Below, in pieces: positions 36,877 to 46,271 of a DNA stretch of 64,000 nt (positions within the stretch are counted from its first letter, which is position 1; every line of letters starts with the position of its first letter). The DNA is from Lactobacillus psittaci DSM 15354. Its GTDB lineage: Bacteria > Bacillota > Bacilli > Lactobacillales > Lactobacillaceae. The notes under the pieces are model-generated. The model did no database searches and was not told the DNA's origin. It was given only the letters and a program-made list of their open reading frames with translations. Location of the stretch: the NCBI RefSeq assembly GCF_000425905.1, contig NZ_KE384474.1, forward strand, positions 125,998 to 189,997, written 5' to 3'. Both the position numbers and the translations under genes were made by a program.

Positions 36877-36984
36877 ATGAAGTGGCAAAATTTTGAACCT
36901 TTATTTCAATATCTTGGTACTTTAGGTTTTTCCTATCTATTAGTAGATTTGTACTATTGGTATAAAGACCATAAAAATAAATAA
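36877..36984 (+). CDS. 35-residue putative membrane peptide
   Basis: An ATG follows AAGGAG at about 11 bases. The peptide MKWQNFEPLFQYLGTLGFSY continues with a hydrophobic LLVDLYYW stretch and ends in a charged tail (YKDHKNK). The shape, one short membrane helix with a polar lysine-rich tail, recalls small Fst/Lpt-type toxins and other regulatory membrane peptides. No antisense RNA promoter or the usual repeats were recognised. It stands alone between the membrane-protein gene and mutS, with a terminator after it. It is the only content of the 304-base gap apart from the promoter, hairpin and terminator. Confidence 0.5.
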   Translation: MKWQNFEPLFQYLGTLGFSYLLVDLYYWYKDHKNK

Positions 36985-37002
36985 CCATAATCTAGACTTT
37001 TC

Positions 37003-37033
37003 AAACGTCGAGTTTTTCTCGGCGTTTTTCTTT
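37003..37033 (+). terminator. Terminator upstream of mutS
   Basis: AAACGTCGAG, loop TTTTT, CTCGGCGTTT (one G-T pair) and a T-run. It closes off the island before the core genes. Confidence 0.85.
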
Positions 37034-37034
37034 T

Positions 37035-37043
37035 TGCTATAAT
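37035..37043 (+). promoter_or_regulatory. mutS promoter (extended -10)
   Basis: TGCTATAAT directly after the terminator; no clear -35, as is usual for extended -10 promoters. mutS starts 39 bases downstream. Confidence 0.6.
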
Positions 37044-37082
37044 AGAAACAGTAATTTCTTTTTTAAGGGGAACAGGTAACTA

Positions 37083-39668
37083 ATGGCTGACACAACTCCA
37101 ATGATGCAACAATACTATGATATTAAGGCGCAATATCCTGATGCCTTTTTGTTCTACCGCGTTGGTGACTTCTATGAACTGTTTGAAGATGATGCGGTAA
37201 AAGGCGCGCAAATCTTAGAATTGACCCTGACCCACCGCTCTAATAAGAGTGAGAATCCGATTCCTATGGCTGGTGTGCCTCACCAAGCAGTGGATTCTTA
37301 TGTGAATACTTTGGTCGAGAAGGGGTATAAGGTAGCGCTTTGTGAACAACTTGAAGACCCTAAGCAGGCTAAGGGAATGGTTAAGCGTGGAATTATCCAG
37401 TTAGTCACTCCCGGAACTATGATGAACGAAGGGCATAATGGTAGCGATAGTAACTATTTGACTTCGGTCTTTTCAACTAAGACTGGTTTTGGGCTAGCTT
37501 ATTCTGATTTATCCACTGGTGAAATTTACACAACTCACCTTAAGAGTTTTAATGATGTCTTGAATGAGTTATTGTCCTTGCGTACTAAGGAAGTTGTCTA
37601 TGAAGGAGCCTTGACTGCTAAGGAAAAGGATATCTTAAAAAAGAGCAATATCACTATTTCTCAACCAGTAAAAGCTGAAAAAGAACATGCCGAAGTGTCT
37701 TATGCGGTGCAAAAGTTGACTAATCCTGGGGAAAAGAATGCAACTAAGCAGTTAGTTGTGTATTTGTTGTCAACCCAAAAAAGGAGCCTGGCGCACCTTC
37801 AAATTGCTCAAAGTTATGAAGTATCACAATATTTGCAAATGTCACATGTGGTGCAAAATAACTTGGAATTAGTTGCTAGTGCTAAGACCGGTAAGAAGAT
37901 GGGGTCGCTATTTTGGGTGCTAGATAAGACTAATACTGCAATGGGAAGTCGCTTGCTTAAGCAGTGGTTGGCACGGCCACTTTTGAGTAAGGAGGCAATT
38001 GTGGCTCGGCAAGATATGGTTCAGGCCTTACTTGATAACTACTTTAGCCGGGAAAATATTAAGGATGCTCTAAAGGGTGTCTATGACTTAGAGCGCTTGA
38101 TTGGCCGAATTGCCTTCGGGAGTGCAAATGCGCGTGAACTCTTGCAGTTAAGTAACTCACTTGAAGCAATTCCAGTGATTAAGCAGGCTTTGTTTGAAGC
38201 AGGCGATGAGACTTTAGCTAAGTTTGCGGATGATATTTTAGACTTGTCTGAAGTAGCCAAGAAGATTCGCAAGACGATTGTTGACGACCCGCCAGTTTTA
38301 ACTACTGATGGTGGCATTATTCGTGCAGGCGTTGACGAGCAACTTGACCGCTATAAAGATGCGATGAATAACGGTAAGAATTGGGTGGCACAACTTCAAG
38401 CTAAAGAGCGTGAAGTTACCGGAATTGAAAACTTGAAGGTGGGCTACAATAAGGTCTTCGGCTACTTTATTCAAGTGTCTAAGGGTAACGTTGCTAAGGT
38501 GCCAGAAGGGCGTTATATTCGTAAACAAACTTTAACTAGTTCAGAGCGTTATATCACTCCTGAACTAAAAGAGCATGAAAACTTAATTCTTGAAGCAGAA
38601 AATAAGTCAACTGACCTTGAATATCAAATCTTTACCCAGTTAAGAGAATATATCAAGACCTTTATCCCTAAGTTGCAAGCCTTAGCAAATACTGTGGCTA
38701 GCTTGGATGTCTTTGCCGGCCTAGCAACAGTAGCTGAAAGCAATAATTACTGCCGGCCAAGTTTTGATACTGACCACCAAGCAATTAAGGTTGTAGCTGG
38801 TCGGCACCCAGTAGTTGAAAAGGTCTTAGTTGATGGTGAATATATCCCTAACGATGTTCGCATGGATGAAGCTACTAGTGTCTTCTTGATTACTGGACCT
38901 AACATGTCTGGTAAGAGTACTTACATGCGGCAGATGGCGCTGATTGCTATCATGGCTCAGATTGGTTCATTTGTCCCAGCTCAAGAAGCTAAATTGCCAA
39001 TCTTTGATCAGATTTTTACCAGAATTGGGGCAGCTGATGACCTAATTAGTGGGCAGTCAACCTTCATGGTAGAAATGAGCGAAGCTAATGATGCTTTGCA
39101 ACATGCCACTAAGCGCTCACTCGTCTTATTTGATGAAATTGGCCGCGGAACTGCGACTTACGATGGGATGGCGTTAGCTGGGGCAATTGTTAAGTACTTG
39201 CATGACAAGATTGGCGCTAAGACCTTATTTGCAACCCACTACCATGAATTAACTGATATGGATAAGACACTGGACCATTTGAAGAATATCCACGTGGGTG
39301 CCACTGAAGAAAATGGCAAGTTGATTTTCTTACATAAGATTTTGCCAGGCCCAGCTGATCAATCATACGGTATTCACGTTGCCCAACTTGCGGGTTTGCC
39401 AACGCGGGTCTTAACTGAAGCTAGCAAGATGCTTAAGCGACTAGAAGCTCAAGGAGCTAGTGCGGTTGAGCCAGCAAGTTTGCAACTGGATTTGTTTAGT
39501 CCAAGTCAAGCAGATGAAGCAAGTGAAGCTGCTGAGACTAGCAGTTTAACTAAGGCCCAAGAGCAAGTCTTAGATGAATTAAACAGTCTATATTTAGCTG
39601 ACAAGACACCACTAGAAATCATGCAACTAGTCAATAATTGGCAACAAGATTTGAAGGATGAAAATTAA
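37083..39668 (+). CDS. mutS: DNA mismatch repair protein MutS
   Basis: 861 residues, the normal length. The N-terminal mismatch-reading loop is present (FLFYRVGDFYELFEDDA, with the Phe-x-Glu pattern FYE). The core and clamp are followed by the ATPase with Walker A GPNMSGKST near 611, the DEIGRGTATYDG segment and THYHEL. MutS finds mismatches and small loops and recruits MutL. Such loops include slipped poly-G tracts like those in mod1 and mod2. Its stop overlaps the mutL start by one base (TAATG). The operon likely extends through mutL, ruvA and ruvB. Confidence 0.98.
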   Translation: MADTTPMMQQYYDIKAQYPDAFLFYRVGDFYELFEDDAVKGAQILELTLTHRSNKSENPIPMAGVPHQAVDSYVNTLVEKGYKVALCEQLEDPKQAKGMVKRGIIQLVTPGTMMNEGHNGSDSNYLTSVFSTKTGFGLAYSDLSTGEIYTTHLKSFNDVLNELLSLRTKEVVYEGALTAKEKDILKKSNITISQPVKAEKEHAEVSYAVQKLTNPGEKNATKQLVVYLLSTQKRSLAHLQIAQSYEVSQYLQMSHVVQNNLELVASAKTGKKMGSLFWVLDKTNTAMGSRLLKQWLARPLLSKEAIVARQDMVQALLDNYFSRENIKDALKGVYDLERLIGRIAFGSANARELLQLSNSLEAIPVIKQALFEAGDETLAKFADDILDLSEVAKKIRKTIVDDPPVLTTDGGIIRAGVDEQLDRYKDAMNNGKNWVAQLQAKEREVTGIENLKVGYNKVFGYFIQVSKGNVAKVPEGRYIRKQTLTSSERYITPELKEHENLILEAENKSTDLEYQIFTQLREYIKTFIPKLQALANTVASLDVFAGLATVAESNNYCRPSFDTDHQAIKVVAGRHPVVEKVLVDGEYIPNDVRMDEATSVFLITGPNMSGKSTYMRQMALIAIMAQIGSFVPAQEAKLPIFDQIFTRIGAADDLISGQSTFMVEMSEANDALQHATKRSLVLFDEIGRGTATYDGMALAGAIVKYLHDKIGAKTLFATHYHELTDMDKTLDHLKNIHVGATEENGKLIFLHKILPGPADQSYGIHVAQLAGLPTRVLTEASKMLKRLEAQGASAVEPASLQLDLFSPSQADEASEAAETSSLTKAQEQVLDELNSLYLADKTPLEIMQLVNNWQQDLKDEN

Positions 39669-41521
39669 TGGCTAAAATTCATGAACTATCAGAAAATTTA
39701 ACCAACCAGATTGCTGCTGGTGAGGTAATTGAACGGCCTGCAAGTGTGGTCAAAGAATTAGTTGAAAACGCAATTGATGCCGGCAGTAGTCAAATTGAAG
39801 TTGAATTTTTTGATGCGGGTTTAAAGAAAATTGTGGTCTCTGACAATGGTAGCGGGATTGCAGCTGATGAGCTTGACTTAGCCTTTAAGCGGCATGCAAC
39901 TAGCAAAATTGCCACTGAACGTGACTTGTTTAAGATTGCGACCCTGGGTTTTCGCGGGGAAGCCTTAGCTTCGATTGTGGCAGTTTCACACACTGAGGTT
40001 GTTACTAGTAGTGACGGTATCAGTGCCGTGAAGGCTGAATTTGCCGGTGGGCAAAAATTAAGTAGTGAGACTAGCGCTGGTACTAAGGGGACCAAGATTA
40101 GCGTTAGTGACCTCTTTTACAACACGCCAGCGCGCTTGAAATACCTTAAGAGTCCGCGAACTGAAACGATGAAGATTGTGGATATTGTTAACCGGATTGC
40201 ATTAGGGCACAGCGATATCAGTTTCACCTTAAAAAATGAAGGTAAGATTTTACTCAAGACTGTTGGCAATGGCAATTTACGCCAAGATTTAGCCAATATT
40301 TATGGTCGCTTCATTGCCCAAGACATGTTAGAAGTTAAGCAGGCTGATCCTGATTTTACCTTAACTGGATTAATTTCTAAGCCAGAGACAACTCGGTCTA
40401 GTCGCAACTTTATTTCGATTTTACTTAATGGCCGCTATATTAAAAACTTTCAGCTAAACAAGGCCATCTTAGCCGGCTACGGTAGTAAAATTGCAACCGG
40501 ACGGTATCCAATTGTGGTTTTAGAAATTAAACTTGATCCGCTATTAGTTGATGTCAACGTCCACCCAACTAAAGAGCAGGTCCGCCTGTCAAAAGAAAAA
40601 GAACTCAGCCGTTTGATTACAACAGCAATTAGTTCAACTTTAACTAGTGAGCAGACCAGTCTTTCGGGCCTAGATAATTTAACCAAGAAGCCAGATTTAC
40701 AAGCTCAATTAGCCTTTAACTTAGGCAAAAATGTCGTTGACACCAGTCGCTCTTACCAAAAAGAGACGCCAGCTCCGAAGATTGCTGAAAGTAGCAGTCA
40801 ATATGTTAACTTAAATGAGGTGCGCGAAGACAGCCGGTACGTTTTGACCGCTAGTTGGGACCAAAATGTTGCTGCGCAAGCTAAGCTAACGCCATTTGGC
40901 CAGGATCAGGCCAAGCAAGATGTGATTAGTGCAGGGGATGAAGCACTAGCGCACTCCTTGCCAAACTTGACCTATTTTGGGCATAATAGTAGCTATATTT
41001 TTGCTGGTAGTGAAGGCGACTTATATTTAGTTGACCAATTAGCTGCTCAGCGTAGTGTGCTCTTTAATGAAGTGCTAACTGAAATGGAGGCGCAAGACAA
41101 GTACTCACAGACCTTGCTGACGCCACTAGTTTTAGACTTTGGTAGTAGCGACTTTTTGAAGCTGAAGGATCAAGCTGATACTTTAGCTAAGCTTGGCATC
41201 AAGCTCGAAGTCTTTGGCCAAAATAGTTTTATCCTGGCAGCATATCCCCTTTGGATGCAAGTCCAAAATGAAAATACCTTGCGGACCATTTTGGATGAAT
41301 TTTTAAATAGCAAGGATTTAGCTGATTTGAAATTTAACTTGGCTAAAGCCGAAGTGAAGCGGCGAACCAGAAAAGCGCCGAAGTTAGCAGCAGCAGCTTG
41401 CCAGGACTTATTAGAGCAATTAGGTCAACTGGCCGACCCATTTCATGATCCATTTGGTCAGGTTACGCTAGTTAAGTTCACCCAGACAGAATTAAATCGA
41501 ATGTTTAAAAAAGGCGAATAA
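39668..41521 (+). CDS. mutL: DNA mismatch repair protein MutL
   Basis: 617 residues. The GHKL ATPase motifs are [17 protein letters not shown] and [10 protein letters not shown] within the first 100 residues. The C-terminal dimerisation domain starts near 430. Low-GC Gram-positive MutL proteins usually have a DQHAA(x)2E endonuclease motif; here the matching place reads [18 protein letters not shown], with L in place of H, so metal-dependent nicking may be altered. The C-terminal [22 protein letters not shown] fits the family's CPHGRP region only loosely. Both changes occur in other lactobacilli as far as I recall, but this needs alignment. The start is coupled to mutS. Confidence 0.95.
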   Translation: MAKIHELSENLTNQIAAGEVIERPASVVKELVENAIDAGSSQIEVEFFDAGLKKIVVSDNGSGIAADELDLAFKRHATSKIATERDLFKIATLGFRGEALASIVAVSHTEVVTSSDGISAVKAEFAGGQKLSSETSAGTKGTKISVSDLFYNTPARLKYLKSPRTETMKIVDIVNRIALGHSDISFTLKNEGKILLKTVGNGNLRQDLANIYGRFIAQDMLEVKQADPDFTLTGLISKPETTRSSRNFISILLNGRYIKNFQLNKAILAGYGSKIATGRYPIVVLEIKLDPLLVDVNVHPTKEQVRLSKEKELSRLITTAISSTLTSEQTSLSGLDNLTKKPDLQAQLAFNLGKNVVDTSRSYQKETPAPKIAESSSQYVNLNEVREDSRYVLTASWDQNVAAQAKLTPFGQDQAKQDVISAGDEALAHSLPNLTYFGHNSSYIFAGSEGDLYLVDQLAAQRSVLFNEVLTEMEAQDKYSQTLLTPLVLDFGSSDFLKLKDQADTLAKLGIKLEVFGQNSFILAAYPLWMQVQNENTLRTILDEFLNSKDLADLKFNLAKAEVKRRTRKAPKLAAAACQDLLEQLGQLADPFHDPFGQVTLVKFTQTELNRMFKKGE

Positions 41522-41523
41522 GA

Positions 41524-42102
41524 ATGTACGAATATTTAGAAGGAACAATTACGATTATTACCCCTAGTTACCTAGCGTTAGATGTTGGCGGTCAAGGCTT
41601 CAAGGTGTATAGTGCCAAGCCTTATAGCTACAGCCAGGGGCAACACGTGCGCTTGTATGTTGAACAAGTTGTGCGTGATAATGACATTAGCTTGTATGGT
41701 TTTAGTTCAAGCGAGGAAAAGGACTTATTCTTACGCTTGTTGAGTGTTTCAGGAATTGGCCCTAAGAGTGCGATGGCGATTATGGCGGCAGAAAATTCTG
41801 ATTCACTAGCCCAAGCAATTGAAAATGGTGAAGTTAACTACTTGACTAAGTTTCCTGGTGTCGGCAAGAAGACTGCTAGCCAGATTGTGCTTGATTTAAA
41901 AGGTAAGCTTGGCAGCTTTGTCCAGCAGGATCTCTTTACTCAAGATACTTCTCAAGCCCTTAGTGATGCCTTGATGGCACTAGCTGCATTAGGCTACACG
42001 CAAAAAGAGATTGCCAAGATTAAGCCTAAGCTTGAAAAACAAAATTGCAGTGAAGCTGACGAATATGTCAAAGAGGGCTTGAAGTTATTACTTAAGAAAT
42101 AA
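41524..42102 (+). CDS. ruvA: Holliday junction branch-migration protein RuvA
   Basis: 192 residues. The N-terminal OB domain begins [28 protein letters not shown]; two helix-hairpin-helix motifs follow ([16 protein letters not shown] and [16 protein letters not shown]). The C-terminal domain III contacts RuvB. RuvA binds four-way junctions and loads RuvB. It starts two bases after mutL and shares its operon; the mutSL-ruvAB order is typical for lactobacilli. A separate RuvX-type protein is encoded downstream at 51770. Confidence 0.97.
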   Translation: MYEYLEGTITIITPSYLALDVGGQGFKVYSAKPYSYSQGQHVRLYVEQVVRDNDISLYGFSSSEEKDLFLRLLSVSGIGPKSAMAIMAAENSDSLAQAIENGEVNYLTKFPGVGKKTASQIVLDLKGKLGSFVQQDLFTQDTSQALSDALMALAALGYTQKEIAKIKPKLEKQNCSEADEYVKEGLKLLLKK

Positions 42103-42134
42103 ACGATAGCATTATTACAGGAAAGGTGGGAATT

Positions 42135-43136
42135 ATGGATTCAGAGCGAATTGTTGAAGCAGACGAAACAAGTAGCGACAGCAGTGAACTTTCTTTGAGA
42201 CCGCAAACCTTTAGCCAGTATATCGGCCAAAAGCGGGTAAAAGAAGAGATGGAAGTTTACATTCAAGCTGCCAAAAAACGTGATGAGGCGCTTGACCACG
42301 TCTTGCTTTATGGACCACCAGGTCTAGGGAAGACGACTATGGCCTTTGTCATTGCCAATGAACTTGGAGTCAACATCAAAAATACTTCAGGACCCGCAAT
42401 TGAGCGGGCTGGCGACCTAGTGGCCCTACTATCTGACCTTGAGCCGGGGGATGTTTTATTTATTGATGAAATTCACCGCTTGGCTAAGCCAATTGAAGAA
42501 ATTCTTTATTCAGCCATGGAAGACTTTTATGTCGATATTGTGGTCGGCGAAGGCTCAAGCAGTCATGCAGTACATGTCCCACTTCCACCTTTTACCTTGA
42601 TTGGAGCCACAACGCGGGCCGGGGACTTATCAGCTCCTTTGCGTGATCGCTTCGGGATTGTAGCTCATATGCAGTACTACACAATTAGTGACTTAGAAAA
42701 GATTATTGCCCGCTCTAGCCAAGTTTTTGGTACCGAAATTGGTAAAACTGCCGCCCATGAACTTGCCCGCAGAAGTCGGGGGACGCCGCGAATTGCCAAC
42801 CGTTTACTCAAGCGGGTGCGTGATTTTGCCCAAGTTAAGGGTGAAGTAAAAATTTCCTTTGCGACGACCAGCGATGCCTTAGATAAGTTGCAAGTCGATA
42901 ATGCAGGTTTAGATTTAACTGACCGGAAGATTTTACAAACAATTATTGAAGCTTATAATGGTGGCCCGGTTGGTATTCGCACTTTAGCTGCTAATATCGG
43001 GGAAGATATTGATACGCTAGAAGCGGTTTATGAGCCATACCTCTTGCAGCACAAGTTCATTACGATGACTCCACGGGGCAGAATGGCGACGAAGAAGGCC
43101 TACTTACAACTAGGAATAGTCTATCCAGAACAATAA
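42135..43136 (+). CDS. ruvB: Holliday junction helicase RuvB
   Basis: 333 residues from ATG 42135, which has AAAGGTGGG at SD distance; an in-frame GTG nine bases upstream lies within that SD. AAA+ motifs are Walker [10 protein letters not shown] near 58, Walker B DEIHRL, sensor [18 protein letters not shown], and an arginine finger in the same region. The C-terminal winged helix ([16 protein letters not shown]) binds DNA. Six-subunit rings of RuvB pull DNA through the RuvA-bound junction. Confidence 0.97.
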   Translation: MDSERIVEADETSSDSSELSLRPQTFSQYIGQKRVKEEMEVYIQAAKKRDEALDHVLLYGPPGLGKTTMAFVIANELGVNIKNTSGPAIERAGDLVALLSDLEPGDVLFIDEIHRLAKPIEEILYSAMEDFYVDIVVGEGSSSHAVHVPLPPFTLIGATTRAGDLSAPLRDRFGIVAHMQYYTISDLEKIIARSSQVFGTEIGKTAAHELARRSRGTPRIANRLLKRVRDFAQVKGEVKISFATTSDALDKLQVDNAGLDLTDRKILQTIIEAYNGGPVGIRTLAANIGEDIDTLEAVYEPYLLQHKFITMTPRGRMATKKAYLQLGIVYPEQ

Positions 43137-43195
43137 CTAGCAAATGTAATAAAGTTTAGTATAATATTATTAGTTAATATAATGAGGTGAAAGAT

Positions 43196-43570
43196 TTGAG
43201 TAATTTAATTTTTGCCGGTGCAGCTGCCGGTTTTGGTGGAGCTTACGGCTCAATTTTGATGTTCGTTGTTTTAATTGCTTTCATGTACTTTTTCATGATT
43301 CGCCCACAAAAGAAGCAAAATGACGCACGGATGAAGATGATTAACCAACTTAAGAAGGGCGATAAGGTTATTTTAGTTGATGGCTTACATGCCAAGATTG
43401 ACTCAATCAACGATGAAAAGAAAACTATTGTGGTTGATGCTGATGGTATCTACTTAACTTTTAGCCGGATTGCAGTTCGTGAAGTAATCCCTGCTGAAAC
43501 TGAAACTAAGCCTGAAACTACTGAAAAGTCAGCAGATTCAGAAAAGTCAGAAACTAAAGAAGACAAGTAA
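43196..43570 (+). CDS. yajC: Preprotein translocase accessory subunit YajC
   Basis: 124 residues from TTG 43196, preferred because GAGGTG stands six bases upstream; an in-frame GTG at 43187 overlaps that SD. One membrane helix (SILMFVVLIAFMYFFMI, about 20-36) is followed by the hallmark RPQKKQ and the KKGDKVI segment. The C-terminal 25 residues are an acidic ETK repeat tail. YajC associates with SecDF/SecYEG. A TATAAT box lies at 43160-43165 and a terminator follows. Confidence 0.92.
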   Translation: MSNLIFAGAAAGFGGAYGSILMFVVLIAFMYFFMIRPQKKQNDARMKMINQLKKGDKVILVDGLHAKIDSINDEKKTIVVDADGIYLTFSRIAVREVIPAETETKPETTEKSADSEKSETKEDK

Positions 43571-43596
43571 AAAAGCGCCGAAAGGCGTTTTTTCTA
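43569..43596 (+). terminator. Terminator after yajC
   Basis: A-run, CGCC-gaaa-GGCG, T-run. Confidence 0.88.
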
Positions 43597-43662
43597 TGCC
43601 AGCAAAGATTATGTTGTAAAATATGATTGATAGTGAATGATTTTGATTAAAGGAGCTTTTTT

Positions 43663-45114
43663 ATGAAAAATGTCCCAGTTGTAATAGTTATTTTTGGGGG
43701 GAGTGGTGATTTGGCTCACCGCAAGCTTTATCCTGCCCTTTATAACTTATTTGAACAAGGCCTACTAGCAGAAAATTTTGCAGTTATTGGGACGGCCCGC
43801 AGACCATGGAGTCATGACTATTTGCGTGAGCAAGTAATTGACAGTGTCAAAGAAACAGGCGCAAAGACAAATTTAGACCGCTTAACAGATTTTGCTAGTC
43901 ACTTTTACTACCAATCTCATGATGTAACTAATGTTGAACACTATACTGCAGTTAAGGATTTAGCAACAGAACTTGATCAAAAGTATCAAGCTCAAGGAAA
44001 TAGAATCTTTTACATGGCAATGGCGCCACGCTTTTTTGGTACGATTGCAACCCACATTAATGATCAAAAACTTACCGGTTCTGGTTTCAACCGAATCGTA
44101 GTGGAAAAGCCATTTGGCCATTCATTAGACTCAGCTAAGGTGTTAAATGACGAAATCAAGGCCTCATTTGATGAGTCAGAAATTTATCGAATTGACCACT
44201 ATTTGGGCAAAGAAATGATTCAAAACATTTTGCCAATGCGCTTATCTAATCCTTTGATTAAGAATATTTGGTCAAGTAAATACATCAAAAACGTACAAGT
44301 AACCTTAGCAGAGAACCTCGGTGTTGAAGCTCGCGGTGCTTATTATGAAACTTCAGGTGCCTTGCGTGATATGGTGCAAAACCACATCTTCCAAATTATT
44401 ACCTTACTTGCCATGGGCGAGCCGGCTTCTTTATCTAGTAGCGATATCCACGCTAAAAAGCAAGAACTAGTCGATAGTATGCTAATTCCTGATAGTGAGT
44501 TTGTTACTCGCCACTTTGTTCGTGGACAATATGATCGCACTGATGATACTTTTAGTTACTTGCAAGAACCTAATGTTGCCCCTGACTCTAAGACTGAAAC
44601 TTATGTAGCTGGTGAAGTTAAGTTCAAGGCTGGTGCCTTGAAGGATGTACCGATTTACTTTAGAACCGGGAAGAAGATGCGCGAAAAGAAGAGCCGAATT
44701 GATATCGTCTTGCGCCATATGAATAACTTGTATGGCCAAGCGCACTCTAACAACATCACCATTATTATTGATCCAAGAAGTGAAATCTATATCACAATTA
44801 ATGGTAAAAAGATTGTCGGTAGTGGTATTCGCCGTGAGAACTTAACTTATCGCTTTGATGATTATGAAAATGCCCAAGTAGCTGATGGCTACGAACGCTT
44901 ATTAAGAGATGTTGTTTGCGGTGACCAAACTAACTTCACCCACTGGAGTGAATTAGCCAAATTCTGGGAATTTATTGATGCAGTTGAACTTGCTTGGAGC
45001 AAAGAAAATGAAGCTGGCAAGGCAGTAATTGCCCAATATCCTCAAGGAAAGCTTGGCCCAGTTGAAGCGGATGAAATTTTTGAAACTCCAACTGAGCGCT
45101 GGATTTATGAATAA
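43663..45114 (+). CDS. zwf: Glucose-6-phosphate 1-dehydrogenase
   Basis: 483 residues. The N-terminal NADP-binding loop is FGGSGDLAHRKLYPAL and the active-site motif RIDHYLGKE lies near residue 176 (catalytic His two residues later in the family's numbering). The enzyme makes 6-phosphogluconolactone and NADPH, opening the oxidative pentose phosphate route. The SD is AAAGGAG. Its stop overlaps the dinB start by one base, an operon also seen in related lactobacilli. A run of six G writes the GGS of the nucleotide loop; see the rejected list. Confidence 0.97.
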   Translation: MKNVPVVIVIFGGSGDLAHRKLYPALYNLFEQGLLAENFAVIGTARRPWSHDYLREQVIDSVKETGAKTNLDRLTDFASHFYYQSHDVTNVEHYTAVKDLATELDQKYQAQGNRIFYMAMAPRFFGTIATHINDQKLTGSGFNRIVVEKPFGHSLDSAKVLNDEIKASFDESEIYRIDHYLGKEMIQNILPMRLSNPLIKNIWSSKYIKNVQVTLAENLGVEARGAYYETSGALRDMVQNHIFQIITLLAMGEPASLSSSDIHAKKQELVDSMLIPDSEFVTRHFVRGQYDRTDDTFSYLQEPNVAPDSKTETYVAGEVKFKAGALKDVPIYFRTGKKMREKKSRIDIVLRHMNNLYGQAHSNNITIIIDPRSEIYITINGKKIVGSGIRRENLTYRFDDYENAQVADGYERLLRDVVCGDQTNFTHWSELAKFWEFIDAVELAWSKENEAGKAVIAQYPQGKLGPVEADEIFETPTERWIYE

Positions 45115-46226
45115 TGCAATTGCTGCCAAAAAATGATTATCACCGTAAAATTATTCATTTAGATATGGATGCGTTTTATGCTTCTGTTGAGATGCGTGAT
45201 AATCCTGCTCTAAAGACCAAGGCCTTGGTTATTGGCCATGATCCCCGGCAAAATGGTGGGCATGGAGTAGTTGCTACGGCGAATTATTTAGCTCGTCAGT
45301 ACGGCGTCCATAGTGCAATGCCGGCAAGTCGTGCTTTAAGGTTAGTTCCAAAAGATTTATTAGCTTTTGTTAAACCAAATTTTGACAAGTATCGCCAAGT
45401 TTCTCAGCAAGTTCATGAAATTATGCATGAAGTTACAGACCAAGTTGAAAGTGTAGCACTAGATGAAGCTTATATGGATGTAACTAAAAATAAGCTGGGC
45501 GACTATAGCGCAGTTGAACTGGGGAGTTACATGCAAGACAAAATCTATCAAGAGCTTCACTTAACAGCTAGTTTTGGCGTAAGTTTTAATAAGTTTTTGG
45601 CCAAGATGGGGTCGGAATATGCAAAGCCTTTTGGTAGAACGATTATCTTGCCGGAAACTAGTTTGGCTTTTTTAGCTCGCCAGCCAGTTGACCATTTCCC
45701 AGGAGTCGGAAAAAAGACCAGCCAGATTCTACATGAAGCTGGAATTGAGACGGGACTTGATTTACAGAAATTGCCGGTTGATTATTTTACTAAGAATTTT
45801 GGAAAATTCGGTTATGCAATTTATTTACACGCCCATGCCATTGACTTTAGTCCGGTTAAAGCCCAAAGACAGCGTAAGTCAATTGGAAAAGAGACTACTT
45901 TTATTCCGTTTGTTTTTAATCGAAATGAACTGTGGCAGCAACTTAAAAATTTTGCCCAACTGATTTGTCAAAAGTTGCAAAGTCAAAACTTAACTTGTAA
46001 GGTAGTGACCTTAAAGTATCGTAGTCCAGACTTTGTCACTTTGACTAAACGCATTACTCTAGCTAAAAGAACAAATGATAGTAAAATCGTCTATCAAACA
46101 GCAGTTGAACTCTTAGAGTTAGTGCCCTATGATAACGGCGTAAGATTATTAGGCTTGAGCGTGAGTGAACTAGAACATGCAAATTTTGAAGAAATCAGTC
46201 TTGGTTTATTTCCAACTGATTGGTAA
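45114..46226 (+). CDS. dinB: DNA polymerase IV (Y family)
   Basis: 370 residues. The Y-family core shows IIHLDMDAFYASVEMRDNP with the first catalytic aspartates (near D18 and D20) and VESVALDEAYMDVT with the D-E pair near residue 119. A helix-hairpin-helix ([17 protein letters not shown]) and a little-finger domain follow. The SOS/translesion enzyme is error-prone and makes single-base deletions, so it could affect homopolymer tracts. It is translated coupled to zwf. No clear LexA box was seen because the gene shares the zwf promoter. Confidence 0.95.
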   Translation: MQLLPKNDYHRKIIHLDMDAFYASVEMRDNPALKTKALVIGHDPRQNGGHGVVATANYLARQYGVHSAMPASRALRLVPKDLLAFVKPNFDKYRQVSQQVHEIMHEVTDQVESVALDEAYMDVTKNKLGDYSAVELGSYMQDKIYQELHLTASFGVSFNKFLAKMGSEYAKPFGRTIILPETSLAFLARQPVDHFPGVGKKTSQILHEAGIETGLDLQKLPVDYFTKNFGKFGYAIYLHAHAIDFSPVKAQRQRKSIGKETTFIPFVFNRNELWQQLKNFAQLICQKLQSQNLTCKVVTLKYRSPDFVTLTKRITLAKRTNDSKIVYQTAVELLELVPYDNGVRLLGLSVSELEHANFEEISLGLFPTDW

Positions 46227-46271
46227 AATTAATATTTAAAAAGTAAATTTGAAACTGTTACTAAGGAGACA

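Noticed and set aside
36877-36984. Definite Fst/Lpt type I toxin
   Set aside because: Size and shape fit, but no antisense RNA promoter or the typical direct repeats could be recognised, so only a small peptide is claimed.
43690-43705. Run of six G near the 5' end of zwf, resembling the mod poly-G tracts
   Set aside because: It encodes the invariant GGSGDL nucleotide loop and is shorter than tracts known to switch often; the gene is intact and its frame has no alternative form.
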